From positions 3,468,409 through 3,532,408 of the forward strand of contig BCHX01000005.1 in NCBI GenBank assembly GCA_001599755.1: DNA of 64,000 nt, written 5' to 3'. The stretch is from Gliomastix tumulicola (Eukaryota; Ascomycota; Sordariomycetes; Hypocreales; Bionectriaceae). Positions 34,111-45,063 of the stretch are shown here, in pieces. Under the pieces are notes generated by a model, which ran no database searches, was not told where the DNA came from, and saw nothing but the letters and a program-made list of their open reading frames with translations. The translations under genes and the position numbers were made by a program. Each line of letters opens with the position of its first letter. The first letter of the stretch is position 1.

Positions 34111-34133
34111 CAAGTTCCGACCTGGAGAATGCA

Positions 34134-36134
34134 TCAGGCGCACAGCATCTCCTGCAGAGGGTGCTCCTCAAAAATTGAGAGCCATGAATCTTCGTCACAC
34201 CTGAACGATGTTTCCAGCTGCCCTACCCTGCGGAGGGTGCGAATGCCGCCCGGTATCTCGCCGTCAGCGGTTGCGTCGTCGAAACGGCACACAATTGCCT
34301 CCAGGTCAGTCTGAGCAGTAGTCGCGTTCGTCCATAGGCTCAAGGGGATTAGGAGGACCTTTCGAAGAGTGTAGCCCTCGCTCTGGTTGTCGACTCGGCC
34401 ATCTCGATAGAGTTTGGCCGTTAGTGGTGCGTGGTTTGCGACGTGCAGCTCGCAGTCCTCGGACATGATGGTTGGACAGCTGATGTCGCAACTGACTGGG
34501 TGCCCTCGGATCTGAATGGAGGTAGAGGGGATATCGGCAGTCCTCCCACCGCTTGGAACCTCCGCGCCGGCTCGCAGGACGGACACAAGCTCTTTGGCGA
34601 GCTTCCATTCATTGTCGCCATTCATGGCGAGGGGCCACCCGACAGGCCCGAGGACCGAAGCCCACGACCAGCTCGGGGCGACGCACATGCCGTCCGCGGA
34701 CGTAGTGCTAGAGCCCACCCCAACTTGCCTCCAAGCCAGACCGGAAACCATGGAGGATACCCACAGTCTATGGAGGTACCCTTGCCTTGGCTCTGGTTCC
34801 CGTCGCGCGAGGGCCTTCGCAATGCCGCTGATAGCATTTAGGCGGTCTGCCGGGCGAGTTAGCTGTGTTGCCGAATACCTTGTCACCAAGGCCTTCCACC
34901 TCGCAACGAACTCCTGCGGGCTCAACTCAGCGGTCACCTTGCCCACCAAGGTGTTTTTGAGCGCTGACACCGAATCACCACCACCTCCATCTGAGGACTC
35001 GCCACACTGGCACTCTGACATTGTGCAGCATTCCCAGTGAACCTCATATTTATCGAACAGAATCGTTCGAGGTGAAAGGAGTCTCTCCTGGAAGCACCAC
35101 CCACGGCTCAGGAGCGGATACCTGCTGGTGTTGACTTCCTGCGGGGAGTCGACAGCACCGTGCTTCTCCAGGTCCAAGGCAAAGAGAGTGGAAACATGTC
35201 CTCCCATCTGGAGCTCGCCGATCTCGAGCTGCATGTGGTGGTCACCAGAGCAGAAAAGGCCCGATCTGCTACTGGCGCCGTGAAGGGCGGCCAGTGTGAC
35301 GTAGGTATGCCGATATATGTCGGGTATGCGAAGGACCTCGCGCGCCCAGTCGTCCGCGTCGCGTTGGATGATGCACAAACAATCGATCCATAAGTGCTGA
35401 ATGCCGAGGCGCCCAGCGCAGGTCATGGCTTGTTGGAGCGTCGTTGGGATGGTGTCCCATTCCACCGATTTGTAGGCACCGTCCGGGATTGGGCTCGTCA
35501 TCACGCACGCCGGCGGAGGCCTGCCCCAGCAGTAGCTAAGGGCCGCATACTGCGGGGGTGGCTCGTCTGTTCGTGTCGCGAAGACCTCGACGGTGTACGT
35601 GCCCTCGTTCTCGCTGACCCTGACGAGTCGCGTTGGGTGGAAGGTTGGACGATCAGGATCATTGCATGAGGTGTGGCGCGTATCGCACTCGACCAATTTC
35701 TTCTTGATGAAGTCGATGCTGGCGAACGAGTCCGTGGATCGGGGCACGATAGTCCGAGTTGGCAGGTTCCGACTCTCCTGCTGGTGATGTTCGACCGTGA
35801 ATAGACGAAGTCTCTGGGGCTGGTGTCCGTCCTGAGAAGAAGTCTGAGGTGTCGCCGTTATCTGAACGACGTATTCTTTCACGGGCTCGAGTTTTGCGCC
35901 AAGAGTCAGTTCTGCGTTGACCCTCTTTGTGAGCTCGCACATCTCACAGTCCCGATCGTGAGGCTGCGCTGGCTGTCCAGCCCGTGCCTCAAGCGTCAGG
36001 GAAGCTGTCGACTCGCCATGCGAAGGAAGGGTGTTGCGCTCGGACGAGCAAGTCCGACACTGTTCCCTCAAGGAACACAGGACGAGCTGATTCTCCTGGG
36101 TCTCTGGGCCACTGGCCGAGGCGTCCGGAGACAT
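34134..36134 (-). CDS. HET-domain (heterokaryon incompatibility) protein
   Basis: A single exon encodes about 666 aa from an ATG at 36134. The HET domain is clear: PPQYAALSYCWG (about 219-230), TTLQQAMTCAGRLGIQHLWI, then DCLCIIQRDADDWAREVLRI and IYRHTYVTLAALHG. The conserved end RGWCFQERLLSPRTILF follows at about 385. These residues define the family that triggers death of fused incompatible cells. HET domains relate to TIR-type folds. The N-terminal 150 residues contain a CEMCELTKRVN pair and are otherwise disordered. No NACHT or WD repeats are attached, so it is a stand-alone HET protein. A longer TTG-initiated frame upstream is low complexity and is not used. Confidence 0.92.
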   Translation of the reverse strand: MSPDASASGPETQENQLVLCSLREQCRTCSSERNTLPSHGESTASLTLEARAGQPAQPHDRDCEMCELTKRVNAELTLGAKLEPVKEYVVQITATPQTSSQDGHQPQRLRLFTVEHHQQESRNLPTRTIVPRSTDSFASIDFIKKKLVECDTRHTSCNDPDRPTFHPTRLVRVSENEGTYTVEVFATRTDEPPPQYAALSYCWGRPPPACVMTSPIPDGAYKSVEWDTIPTTLQQAMTCAGRLGIQHLWIDCLCIIQRDADDWAREVLRIPDIYRHTYVTLAALHGASSRSGLFCSGDHHMQLEIGELQMGGHVSTLFALDLEKHGAVDSPQEVNTSRYPLLSRGWCFQERLLSPRTILFDKYEVHWECCTMSECQCGESSDGGGGDSVSALKNTLVGKVTAELSPQEFVARWKALVTRYSATQLTRPADRLNAISGIAKALARREPEPRQGYLHRLWVSSMVSGLAWRQVGVGSSTTSADGMCVAPSWSWASVLGPVGWPLAMNGDNEWKLAKELVSVLRAGAEVPSGGRTADIPSTSIQIRGHPVSCDISCPTIMSEDCELHVANHAPLTAKLYRDGRVDNQSEGYTLRKVLLIPLSLWTNATTAQTDLEAIVCRFDDATADGEIPGGIRTLRRVGQLETSFRCDEDSWLSIFEEHPLQEMLCA

Positions 36135-36311
36135 GATGGTTGGTTTGCAAACGCCAGGTCCGCACAAGACGACAAAGCTGGCTGCCAAGAACGGGAGTAT
36201 TGCCGACTGGTTATCAAGGGATCGAGGGTGTGGCTGAGGGGCGATGCGATGAGAACAAGAGTGAGCGATGATAGTTGTGGGGAAGTCGGGAGAGCAGACG
36301 CTGGTCGGAAT

Positions 36312-36365
36312 GAAGATGCTGGTGGGAGAGAAGATGTTGGTGGGAGAGGAGATGCTGGTCGAGAG
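36312..36365 (+). repeat. 18-bp imperfect tandem repeat upstream of the HET gene
   Basis: Three units of the type GAAGATGCTGGTGGGAGA (36312-36329, 36330-36347, 36348-36365) differ at a few positions. A weaker fourth unit may precede them. They lie about 180-230 bp upstream of the HET start codon. Confidence 0.8.
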
Positions 36366-37766
36366 AGGAAGACGGGGTTTTGATGGACAGAAGGAAACAA
36401 GCAATCAGGGAGGGACGCCACCGCCTTTCAACATGTTTGCCTGGGAGCGTTTGCATTTTCGTGGGAAGCCTATTAGGCGAACCTCTCGTCAGTACGAATT
36501 CACCTTTGCCTACTCCAACGAAATTACCATAGGGGCCAGGGGACTCGCCCCGGCGTTAGAAGCCGCTGCGGCGTAGCCACGGCTAGCTTCTAAGACATGC
36601 ATGGTCACAATACTGCTGGCCCATAATCGACAAGCAACATCTCTTCCAATTATTGAACGCACGAATGGAGAGGCTAAATTCCGCGTCCTCGCTCTTATGA
36701 ACCAGCCTGTTCCGCTCGATGAGGTACCCATGGACACACCTCAGCTCACCCAAGCCAGATGGCCCAAGGCAGTGACAAACAACTGGGCTTGCCTAGGTGA
36801 ATGGATTTCTTGCTTCCTGTAGCGTGATGGACGCTGGGGGTGAAGAATGCAGCGCCGAGTCCTGATTAGAAGAGCATGCCGCGAGCTGGCATGGTGTGTG
36901 GTCGAGAGCGAGGACTGAGTGTTTCTAGCCGAACCCCAGGAAGCCGTTCATTTCCTCACGGTGTCTTAGAGGTGCATGCTGAGAATGATGATAGCAAGCA
37001 TTTTCTGACCGACACCGTACGGGGCTCGTTATGCTAATGTTATATAATGTGTTTACCCTGGTTCACTCCGTGGTTCACTCCGTGGTCGTGAACCACTTGG
37101 TGCAGGGAAAGCGCTGTCTCGCTCGGAACGGAACATTCTCTCGTTCCGTAGTGTCTGCCTGACCCACCGGGATCCATAATCCTGCGACCACACGCGGTTG
37201 GGTCGTAACACTTTCTGTCACGGGATTTGTCACGTGCCGACCGTACGAGTGGATTGCGCGGAGCTTACGGAAGCAGTCACCCCGTAAGATGAAGGCTCTG
37301 TTGATAAAGTGGCACAACGCCGTAATTTACTTGTATTCGATCAAGGCTATCTAGAGTAATCAATCCAATGTTCTATTCTGATTGAGAAGCGCGTTCCGTA
37401 ACACTTTCTCCATTAAATAAAGCTCCTATTACCAGAATAAGCATCCTGTTAACAATAGTCTGCATTCGAACTATGAACTCCTTTCCTTTATGTAGAACGC
37501 GCTCCCTGTTAATCGCATACGACTATTGCGACATGTTCACCCTTTAGTTCGTCGTGAAATATCAGTATACAGCAGCGGAACTGCGGAGGGGAGCGTTGTC
37601 TCCCCTGCCATTCAAGAAACGTCACTGTGACAATGGACATGCAAAACCTCTCTATATATGGGCCTCGGGGAAGATGTGGAATTTGGTAGTCATGTGTCTT
37701 CATGAAGGATCACTGAAACTCATAATCTACCTAATATCCCAAGCATTACTGTTTCGAGAAGTCATC
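36366..37766. other. AT-richer gap between HET and F-box-like genes
   Basis: No gene is evident. It includes a perfect 12-bp tandem duplication (TGGTTCACTCCG, 37059-37082) overlapping a 9-bp inverted repeat (GTGGTTCAC at 37070-37078 with GTGAACCAC at 37088-37096). Sequence from about 37320 to 37560 is AT-rich. A short frame at 36601-36822 has no features. Confidence 0.45.
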
Positions 37767-39145
37767 ATGTCTGACGTGGAAACCCATGTGCCCAGTCCGA
37801 TCGCAAAACTGCCTATCGAAATGGTGCAGGAGATACTCATCAACGTCGAAGATGTCGAGGTGCTAAGAGCAGCAGTCTTATCTTGCCGTCAATTCCATGA
37901 CGCCTTCCGGGAAGCGAAAGTCCACATCACATTCCGGGTCTTAGATCTAGACAGACGGCTGCTCCATCAAGCAGGATTGGCGTGCAGATCCTCGCAACTA
38001 ACGGCACTTATACAGGAGGAGAACAGTAGGGATTCTTGGTGGCCGTGGCCCTTTCACGAAGAAATGGGTAGGTGGGTATCACTACCAAATGAAACCAGGG
38101 ATCTAGCGATGTTGCCGTACCTGAGGCGGCTCTACCCCATCGTAAAGACTTTAGCCACCCAGTTCGCCTGGAAAGCTTTAGCTAAAAGCCATCTAAGGCA
38201 GACCGCCGAGGTTGGCCCTTCGCGAGACGAGCTCATGCGATTCATGCATGCGTTTTTCATGTTCGAGCTGTATTGTAACCTTTTCCGCGATATCGCAGAG
38301 GTAGGGTATGACGGAACCACGCGGTCCAAGTTCAATAAATTCCGGTGGTTGTTATTTTGGAAGAAATATCAGCTTCCAGAAGTTGAGCGGCTCGCCTGCG
38401 CTCAGGACTTTCTCATTGAAGCATTAGCACCAGGTACGGTTCCAAATCAGATATAGCCAAACTTATTACTGACGATAAACGTGGGGTAGGATTCGATGAG
38501 ATCGCGGAGAATGATATTGAGCTTGGTCGTCAGAGTGCGCGCTGGGGGCTTGATGAATACTTGGACGACCGCGCCGTATATTCTTACAGCGGCCCATTCG
38601 CGATGCAGGGTCTACTAATGACGGGTTTGGAAAACCTCCACCGTTTTCTCCAAGCCGAGACGTATGAAGAAAGGGAGAGACTCGCCCGTCTTCACGGTGG
38701 CAGATGTCCTCTTTCCAGAAAGTTTCTCCTCCAGGGCCTTGTAGACCTTGACGTTTCGATCGACTTCAGTGCACAGGAGATCAGCGGTGGGGGAAAGGAA
38801 CCAAAGTTGGGTGCAGTCTACTACGATACAAATTCTGGGCCCCTTGATATCTTCCGGGCGTCGTTCGACCACAACAGTGAGACGCTATACGGTTCGGGTA
38901 GGAATGCGATGTGGGCTTATGAACCTCTCAATAGTGGCTTGCGTGAATGCGCGTGGGTTATGTGGGATCGATCGCGATTAGAGAGCGCTGGGATCCTGAC
39001 TACACCGTGGATCGTCCCCATCAGAGCGAAGAAGTTGACGAGGGAGGAAACCAACCGTCATTATCATAAAATGGTGAAGTCTTGGGAAGAGAGGCGAATC
39101 GCTTGGGACAAAGGCTACAGGGGCCGTTATAGAGCTGTTCAATGA
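37767..39145 (+). CDS. F-box-like protein
   Basis: Two exons (37767-38433 and 38490-39145) encode about 440 aa. The intron 38434-38489 (GTACGG...TAG) is phase 1. The N-terminus SPIAKLPIEMVQEILINVED (residues 10-29), followed by VEVLRAAVLSCRQFHDAFRE, fits an F-box (L-P-x-E...I-L...L..L..V-C..). Such proteins usually recruit targets to SCF ubiquitin ligase through Skp1. The remainder is mostly helical, aromatic-rich and unrecognised, without LRR or WD repeats. The first ATG after an in-frame upstream non-ATG stretch is at 37767. A relic of the same family lies 1 kb away on the other strand. The gene sits in an AT-richer accessory block. Confidence 0.65.
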
Positions 39146-40123
39146 GTGAATAAGTCCTTTGTCGTCTTCCTCGTATGCATGAGTAGCAGATACAGCATGA
39201 ATACTATTACTTGAAGACTTTCCAGACTGAACAGGCGGGGCTCATAGTACTAATTGGGCGTATTACAGTGACCTTACGATGCTGAAGGCACTAATCTCCA
39301 GCTTAATCGAGCCGTAACTAAAAATGAAGATGCTTAAAATTGGGTAAATAGCTATTTCTATAATAATAATGCCGAGCCTACAGTCTTAACGCGACTGCTA
39401 TTCGAAACCGTTAATATTGAGTTGATATTAACTGTTTGCTATACTAGGACATAAAACGCAATTGCGTAAGACCCCTTCTTTTCAATCCTTTTTCAATATG
39501 GAAGAGACAGAGTGTGTATGTCTTTAGACGGGATTATTAGTCAGTGGAATTTTAGAGAAGCTGGGGTAGTTGAACGTGAGCAGGGGTCTTTCACAAGGCT
39601 CATTGATGATTGGGCAGTATCCTCCACAGCAGGAACTCGCAAGTATTAGACATTTGCTTTTACGCATGGACAGTGTTTTCAGGAACGAATCCTGGCACCA
39701 AGACTCGACATTTTGAGAGACACGGGCTGGTACGGAGTTGTTTAATCGTACCAACGTGTCCCTTTCTATCACTCGGCCGAAATGTGTGCTGGTTAGGCGC
39801 AGAAGTAACTTGGGTGTGACCGAGCTCTCTAAGATTGCTGTGAGTTAGCTACGGGGTGCTTAGTCGCGGCTGTCTCTCGGTTAGTGGTCGACTCTCTGTA
39901 GTTCATGGTCATTCACTTCGTAAAGCCAGGTATGAAGCGTGTCGAGGCCTTTTGGATCCTTTGGCTACCTTTCGGGACGGCATCAGGAGAAGGGTCCAAG
40001 GGGGCACCAGGCTCTGGTCAGGTAAAGAAAATCGAGACACAACAATAAATTTTCTCTGCCATAGCTTGAGGGAGCAACTGTTGGTCGCTTGAGAATGTAT
40101 CTATTAAGAGATATAAAACCATC
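39146..40123. other. AT-rich gap without a gene
   Basis: No gene is seen. 39330-39480 is markedly AT-rich with many TTA/TAA triplets. This could reflect RIP-type decay of older sequence, but no second copy is visible for comparison. Confidence 0.4.
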
Positions 40124-40450
40124 TCAGATGCTTCCGCGCTTAGTGATCGTGTCACTACCCTTTCGCCTACACGCCACTTGGCATAGGAGGTGCTTTTGGA
40201 CCGGGTATTTCATGTCTAAAAAGACAACCTTCTCCTTGTCTTCTTCGTAAGTCTCGCTCTCGAGAAAGCGGTATACCCTCTCTAGACCGGCAGCTAAGAG
40301 GCCCTGCAAGCCGATTGATTTTTCGTATACTTCGTCTCCCCACTGGCATTTCCAGGCTCACAGGATAATGTCTTCCTAACTCCTCATTTGACGGTGCGGT
40401 CGGGGCCCGTTTGACTTCTTCCATCCATTGAGATTCTCCGAATCTACCTC
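40124..40450 (-). pseudogene. Truncated, frameshifted relic of the F-box-like family
   Basis: On the minus strand GLQGLLAAGLERVYRFLESE followed by TYEE aligns with MQGLLMTGLENLHRFLQAE followed by TYEE of exon 2 of the gene at 37767-39145, and the Y/P-K/R-LL context continues for about 20 residues. Just upstream, in another frame, NEELGRHYP resembles IELGRQSA at the start of that exon. The two pieces are joined by a frameshift and an in-frame TGA. The rest of the exon and the F-box are missing. It is a decayed paralogue in inverted orientation. Further weak similarity up to 40577 is uncertain. Confidence 0.6.
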
Positions 40451-40758
40451 CGCGGACACTCTTGTATACCCGAGCTGCCTTTCGTCTTTCCATCTCTTTG
40501 CTCCTCGAGAAATGTCTCAACCAACTTCGGTCACGCAGAATGACTCTGAGACTCCCAAGACCGTACTTGCACAACAAGCACGCTAGGCATAAACAACAAA
40601 AGGCTTATTATTTTCACTAAACCACAAATCCTTGTTCACGCTCATCCGGGGGATATGTGGGACACTCAGAGAGTCGGCGTCTTGAAGAAGAATCGTAGTT
40701 TTTCCATGTTCAGGGAGCTAGCAACCGAAAAGCGCCGTAGCCAGCCGTCTCGCAACGC

Positions 40759-42020
40759 TTAGGCGTTGAATAGCTGAGCAATGCCTCTCTTCTTCTCCTT
40801 CTTATCGCATTGCCCCGTGGCATTCTTGAGAGCCGCTAGGACGCCGTAATACGCCGGGTGTCTCGTGAAGTCCTCGAACCACAGAAGAGCGTGCCCGAAG
40901 CCGGGGAAGACGTACGGCACCCAGCTGAAGGGGTCGTAGAAGTCCCAGAGCGTGACGCCGACACAAGCATCAACCTGGGCGCAGGCACCAACCGACTGTA
41001 AAAGTATGTCAGCACCATCATGTGTCTTCAGTCACTATGTGTGTGTTTGTGTGTGTGTGTCTCTCTCTCTCTCTCTCTCTCTCTCAACTCACATCTCTGT
41101 AGACGGCCTTCTGCGCCTCCAGGTCGGCCTCGGTGTAGGGGTCGGGCATGCGAACATCCAGCTCCGTCAGCGAGACCTCGACGCCGAGAGCAGCATACTG
41201 CTGCATAACGGCAATCTGGTCGTCCCGCGACGGCGACCTGCCCACAGTGTAGTGCGCCTGCAGACCAACGCCGTCGATCTTGATGCCGGCGTCCTGCAGC
41301 AGCTTGACGATGCGCACCGCGCCGTCGGCCTTGCCCGAGGGCCGCTCGATGTTGTAGTCGTTGTAGTACAGCTTCGTGTCCGGGTCGACCTCGGCGGCGG
41401 TCTGGAAGGCGAGCTTGATGTACTCCTCGCCCAGGACCTGGTAGAAGACGCTCTGGCGCCACGAGCCGTCCTCCTCGAGCGCCTCGTTGACCACGTCCCA
41501 CGCGTAGCACTGGCCCTTGTAGTGCGAGGCGACGGCCGTCACGTGGTCGACGATGACGGTGCGGAGCTCCTCGGGCGTCCATTCCGTCGACTCGACCCAG
41601 GGGGCGAGCTGGCTGTGCCAGACGAGCGCGTGGCAGCGGAGGAGCTTGCCCTGCTTGCGGGCGAGGTCGGCTGTGATGTCGCCCTCGGTGAAGTTGAAGA
41701 CGCCGCGCTCGGGCTCGGTGAAGAGCCACTGGGGAGGGTTTGGTCAGTAAGGGTGCTGGTATGGGAGTGTCCAAGTAAGGACGGGACCTCACCTTCTGGC
41801 CGTTAGTGGGCGTGGTCTGGCCGAATTGGTCGTTGTCGGCAAGGATGGCGTCGTACTCTGGGTAGGATGCCTCCCAGCCCTCACGCTCACGCTGTCCAGG
41901 GGTGTCCGTGGCCGCTCCGAAGTAGTCGAGACCGGCCTTCTTAGCCCAACGATGGAACTGGGCGGAGGTGGCGGGGAGAGAAGCTGCCAACAAGGGCAGT
42001 GCCGCGAGAAAGGAGCGCAT
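40759..42020 (-). CDS. GH10 endo-1,4-beta-xylanase
   Basis: Three exons (42020-41793, 41728-41093, 40995-40759) encode about 366 aa. Introns 41792-41729 and 41092-40996 are phase 0. The signal peptide FLAALPLLAASLPATSA is followed directly by the catalytic barrel; no carbohydrate-binding module is present. GH10 landmarks are RCHALVWHSQLAPWV (107-121), DVVNEALEEDG with acid/base Glu158, and SLTELDVRMPDP with nucleophile Glu265. LWDFYDPFSWVP is in the last exon. The enzyme cleaves internal xylan bonds and is secreted for plant cell wall use. Intron 2 contains a (CT)n/(GT)n microsatellite at 41041-41086. The length is normal for a compact fungal GH10 enzyme. Confidence 0.93.
41041..41086 (+). 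repeat. (GT)n-(CT)n microsatellite in xylanase intron 2
   Basis: GT repeats run directly into CT repeats inside intron 41092-40996, just 3' of its donor on the minus strand. It is non-coding. Confidence 0.9.
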
Positions 42021-42821
42021 GTCTACGGTTTTACGAGGACAGTGGGAGTGGCTGAGTGATCCGTTCGGTCTCGATGCAACGCTGGCCGGTCAATTGGACG
42101 CCGAGGGCCTTTTATAACCGTTCGGAGCGACCCCAAGAAACAGAGGACCGTCCCCCGGGACATCGCTCCACGATTCCGTTTACCCCTGGGAACTAGCGAC
42201 TGGGAACGCAAGGGTCAGCTTCTACCGCATCAATCGCATCGTCAGAGGGCGCAGTGACTGCACGCCGCCCCATAGGGCCATAGCCTAATATATCCTGCTC
42301 CTTTGCTAGGCGAGTTCTGGTGCCTTCGAATTGGTCAATCAGAAGCTGGCGGTTAAAAGCGCCAGGCCCCGGAGACGCGGATGCCTCTTCCCTAGAGGAC
42401 CCTTCTTCCCCTCACGCTTCCCACTAAGAAGCTTCTCTTGCCCGGGAAAACGTGAAAAGTCGGGTTGGGGAAAGGGAGGAGAATGGAGGGGGACAGACGA
42501 GCTTATTTCACTCGTCCAAGTCCCGGTGATTTTGCCGGCTTGGCGATCTGGGGTCAGGGCTTCAGGTTTTTGGGGGAAATTGAGTCGGAGAGCTGCACGT
42601 GCGCTCGTTGCCCGTCCCGAAATTTGGTCCCCCTGTCACATTTGAAAGCACGGAGTATAAGGCTAAGTAGTTAGGGATAGCTTTACCTTAGGAAGCTGCA
42701 CATACCATGTGTTCCCAGTGTGGACTGAATAACAACAGATCATAAGGCCCTGCAGATCACTACTTTAAGCAGATGTCCCCTTAGCTATCAACGTCCACAA
42801 ACGACATTCCCTACCGCAAGC
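42021..42821. promoter_or_regulatory. Upstream region of the xylanase gene
   Basis: It contains the xylanase promoter and the 3' flank of the permease gene. No ORF shows a domain. A GGCTAA element lies near 42660, but it is a single hexamer and I do not claim it as an XlnR site. Confidence 0.35.
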
Positions 42822-44485
42822 TTACTCCGCCTCTTTACCAGCATCTCCTCTGCTGATAATATCGACTTGTTCATCGGCGAATTTCCAAGCCTTAGTGCGC
42901 TCCGTAAACAGAACATTCAGCTCTGCGTACGTGCGCCCCTTAGTCTCGGGAATCTGCACGATGGTGAAGACGAGGGAGACAGTGCATGTGCCAGCAAAGA
43001 AGAACCCGGCCTTGGCACCCCATGCCCAAGCTCCAGGGTTCAGCATGTAAGGCGTAATGGTATTGCTGGCGATGTTTAGCAAGTTGTAGGTCATGCGGGA
43101 AAGCACAATGGTCTTGCTTCGCAGCTCCGACGCAGGAACCTCGGACACGAGCGCGTAGCAAATCGGTCCCACGGTGATGTCGTATACGACCGTATAAACG
43201 ATGAGCAGGCTCCCAATGCTCCACGAGATTGCTGACCGTGCAGGAACCGTGCCCAAACCGCCGATGACAAGGAGGCAGACATCAAGACCAGCCAGGCCCC
43301 AAATATATAGAGTGCGCCGGCCAAAGTGCGGAAGCAAGAGCCAAGCGATGAAAACACCGACTATGCCGAGACCGTACTGAATTAGGCTCATGTTGAATGC
43401 CTGTGTGGAGGGCAGACCAGCTTGCTGGTAAAAGTACGTCGAGTAAACGCGAAGGCCCGTTCCGGATAGAATCTGTATGCCCCATGTGCAGCAGGCGACG
43501 ACAGTTCGCCGCAGGTTCACGCCTCTGAAGCAATCCTGGTAATGACTCCCTGTGCCAACTTCCCTCTCCTGGTTCACGGTGACCTGCATCAAAGTAACTG
43601 CATCATCGATATCAGTGCCAGATCGAGCAAGACGACGGAGGCTCTGTTTAGCCTCTTCGATGCGGTCCTTGCGTATGCACCACCAGGGAGATTCCGGGGC
43701 GAAGGAGATGGCGGCAATCAGGGGCACTGGCCATAGCCACTGAATTGCAAAGGGAATCCGGTAAGCCCATTCATCCGTCCTTTCCGCCATGGCGCGCAAA
43801 ATGCCTGCAGACATGAATTGGCCGAAAACCTACGGCATTATCAGAATTTGAAGAGGGGTCGGACACTCGACACAGGGACGTCACTTACCCAGCAAAGATT
43901 CACGTACGTTGTGAGGTATCCTCGAAGGTGAACCGGACAAACCTCCGCGGCGTAAGCGGTCGTCAAAGTCTGGAAAATCCCCCACGGGATGCCCTGCATG
44001 ATCTGGCCAACAAGGAGCACTTGAATGTTTGGCGCAAAGAACGGAATGAAGATGGTGACGGTCATCAAGGCAAGAGATGCGAGCATCGTCTTCTTAAAGC
44101 CGATGCGTTCGGAGACGTGGCCATTCAGTCCGAGGCCGATCAACGAGCCGATTGTAGCGCCGTTTGACAGACCGGCCTGCCATGCTGCAGGAATCTCGTA
44201 TTTGCCGCTTGGAAGTTGTTGGCCGTATCTCTTAGTGAAGGCTGGCTGGGCGTTGAGCGATCCGATGAGCTTCATGTCGTAGCCCTCCATGATGATAGCG
44301 GTTGACAGGAGGACGGACCAGCCAACAGCCGCTGGATAAAGCTTTATGGACTGTAGGAATGTGGCCTGTCGCTCATGCTCCATAGCAGCCTGGGCTCTGA
44401 GGAGGTCGTCGTGGTCCATGGGAGCTCTATGCTCGACATGGTGCGGCTCGGCATCAGCCACGGTGTTGGTCTTTGGAACTGCCAT
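42822..44485 (-). CDS. MFS alpha-glucoside (maltose-type) permease
   Basis: Two exons (44485-43889 and 43829-42822) encode about 534 aa. The intron 43888-43830 (GTAAGT...TAG) is phase 0. The protein has about 12 membrane segments. The sugar-porter signatures are present: IIMEGYDMKLIGSLNAQPAF (about 65-84), GHVSERIGFKK (loop 2-3), then GIPWGIFQTLTTAYAAEVCP and VHLRGYLTTYVNLCW. PESPWWCIRKDRIEEAK lies in the central loop and PETKGRTYAELNVLF at the end. The GIPWG-FQTLTT-YA-EVCP-LR block is characteristic of fungal maltose/alpha-glucoside proton symporters. It is divergent from an alpha-glucosidase gene with 578 bp between start codons, so transport and hydrolysis are probably co-induced. Exact sugar specificity (maltose, isomaltose, sucrose, trehalose) cannot be read from sequence. 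Confidence 0.9.
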
Positions 44486-45063
44486 GATGATGATTTGAAC
44501 AATTCTAGCCGAGGCAAAGAGAGACTGAAATTGAGACTACAGTCTTTTGTGTGGTGAGGGTAGGGAAACTGATCAGAAGTGTCCATGGCTGGAGGTTTAA
44601 ATACTTTGTGGTCGGCGAAGGAGATGCTGAATATTTTCCCACAGATTCAGGATTAGACTCATTGGAGTATGGGGGAGGCTTCTGGGGGTGGGTAGAGGCA
44701 GGGCTAGCAACCGAAGAGGCAGTTTAGCCGATCTAAGCGAGCCCATGATGCTAGTGTCTGATAGTGGTGACTGGGCCAGTTCGGTTCTCTTGCTGTAGCC
44801 GACCTAAGCGACCGAGGGATAATAGTTGTCGCTTCGATCATTGAGGCCGCATGCTTCACTGTGGAAAAGCACGGTTTACATGATCTTTTAGTTAAGCCAT
44901 ATAGACGTTCCCCTTTTACGTTATTTCTAGCTGCCCCCTTCCCTTCCTCCCTCCTCCTCTTCATGTCAGATTCTTTGACTTCTTGTGATTTTGGTCATTT
45001 AAAACCGTCACTGCATTTGGCCTTGACCTCGTCTTAGTCTACCTTCAACACACAAGCCCCAGA
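44486..45063. promoter_or_regulatory. Bidirectional promoter of the alpha-glucoside permease and glucosidase
   Basis: 578 bp separate two divergent start codons. TATA-like stretches occur near each gene (TTTAAATAC around 44597 and ATTTAAAACC around 44998). In the middle a 16-bp element occurs twice in the same orientation, and several CCG/CGG half-sites are present, as expected for a Zn2Cys6-controlled promoter. Confidence 0.6.
44725..44811 (+). promoter_or_regulatory. Duplicated 16-bp element, candidate regulator binding sites
   Basis: TAGCCGATCTAAGCGA at 44725-44740 and TAGCCGACCTAAGCGA at 44796-44811 differ at one base and are 71 bp apart, start to start. Each contains a CCG triplet (CGG on the other strand), the usual half-site for Zn2Cys6 factors. 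A binding role for the adjacent regulator is inferred. Confidence 0.55.

Noticed and set aside
36135..36404. N-terminal extension of the HET protein from a TTG start
   Set aside because: It depends on a non-ATG start and is encoded by an 18-bp tandem repeat giving Ser/Pro/Thr strings. The ATG at 36134 gives a normal HET protein.
42655..42670. An XlnR-type GGCTAA site upstream of the xylanase
   Set aside because: A single hexamer over 600 bp from the start codon is expected by chance.
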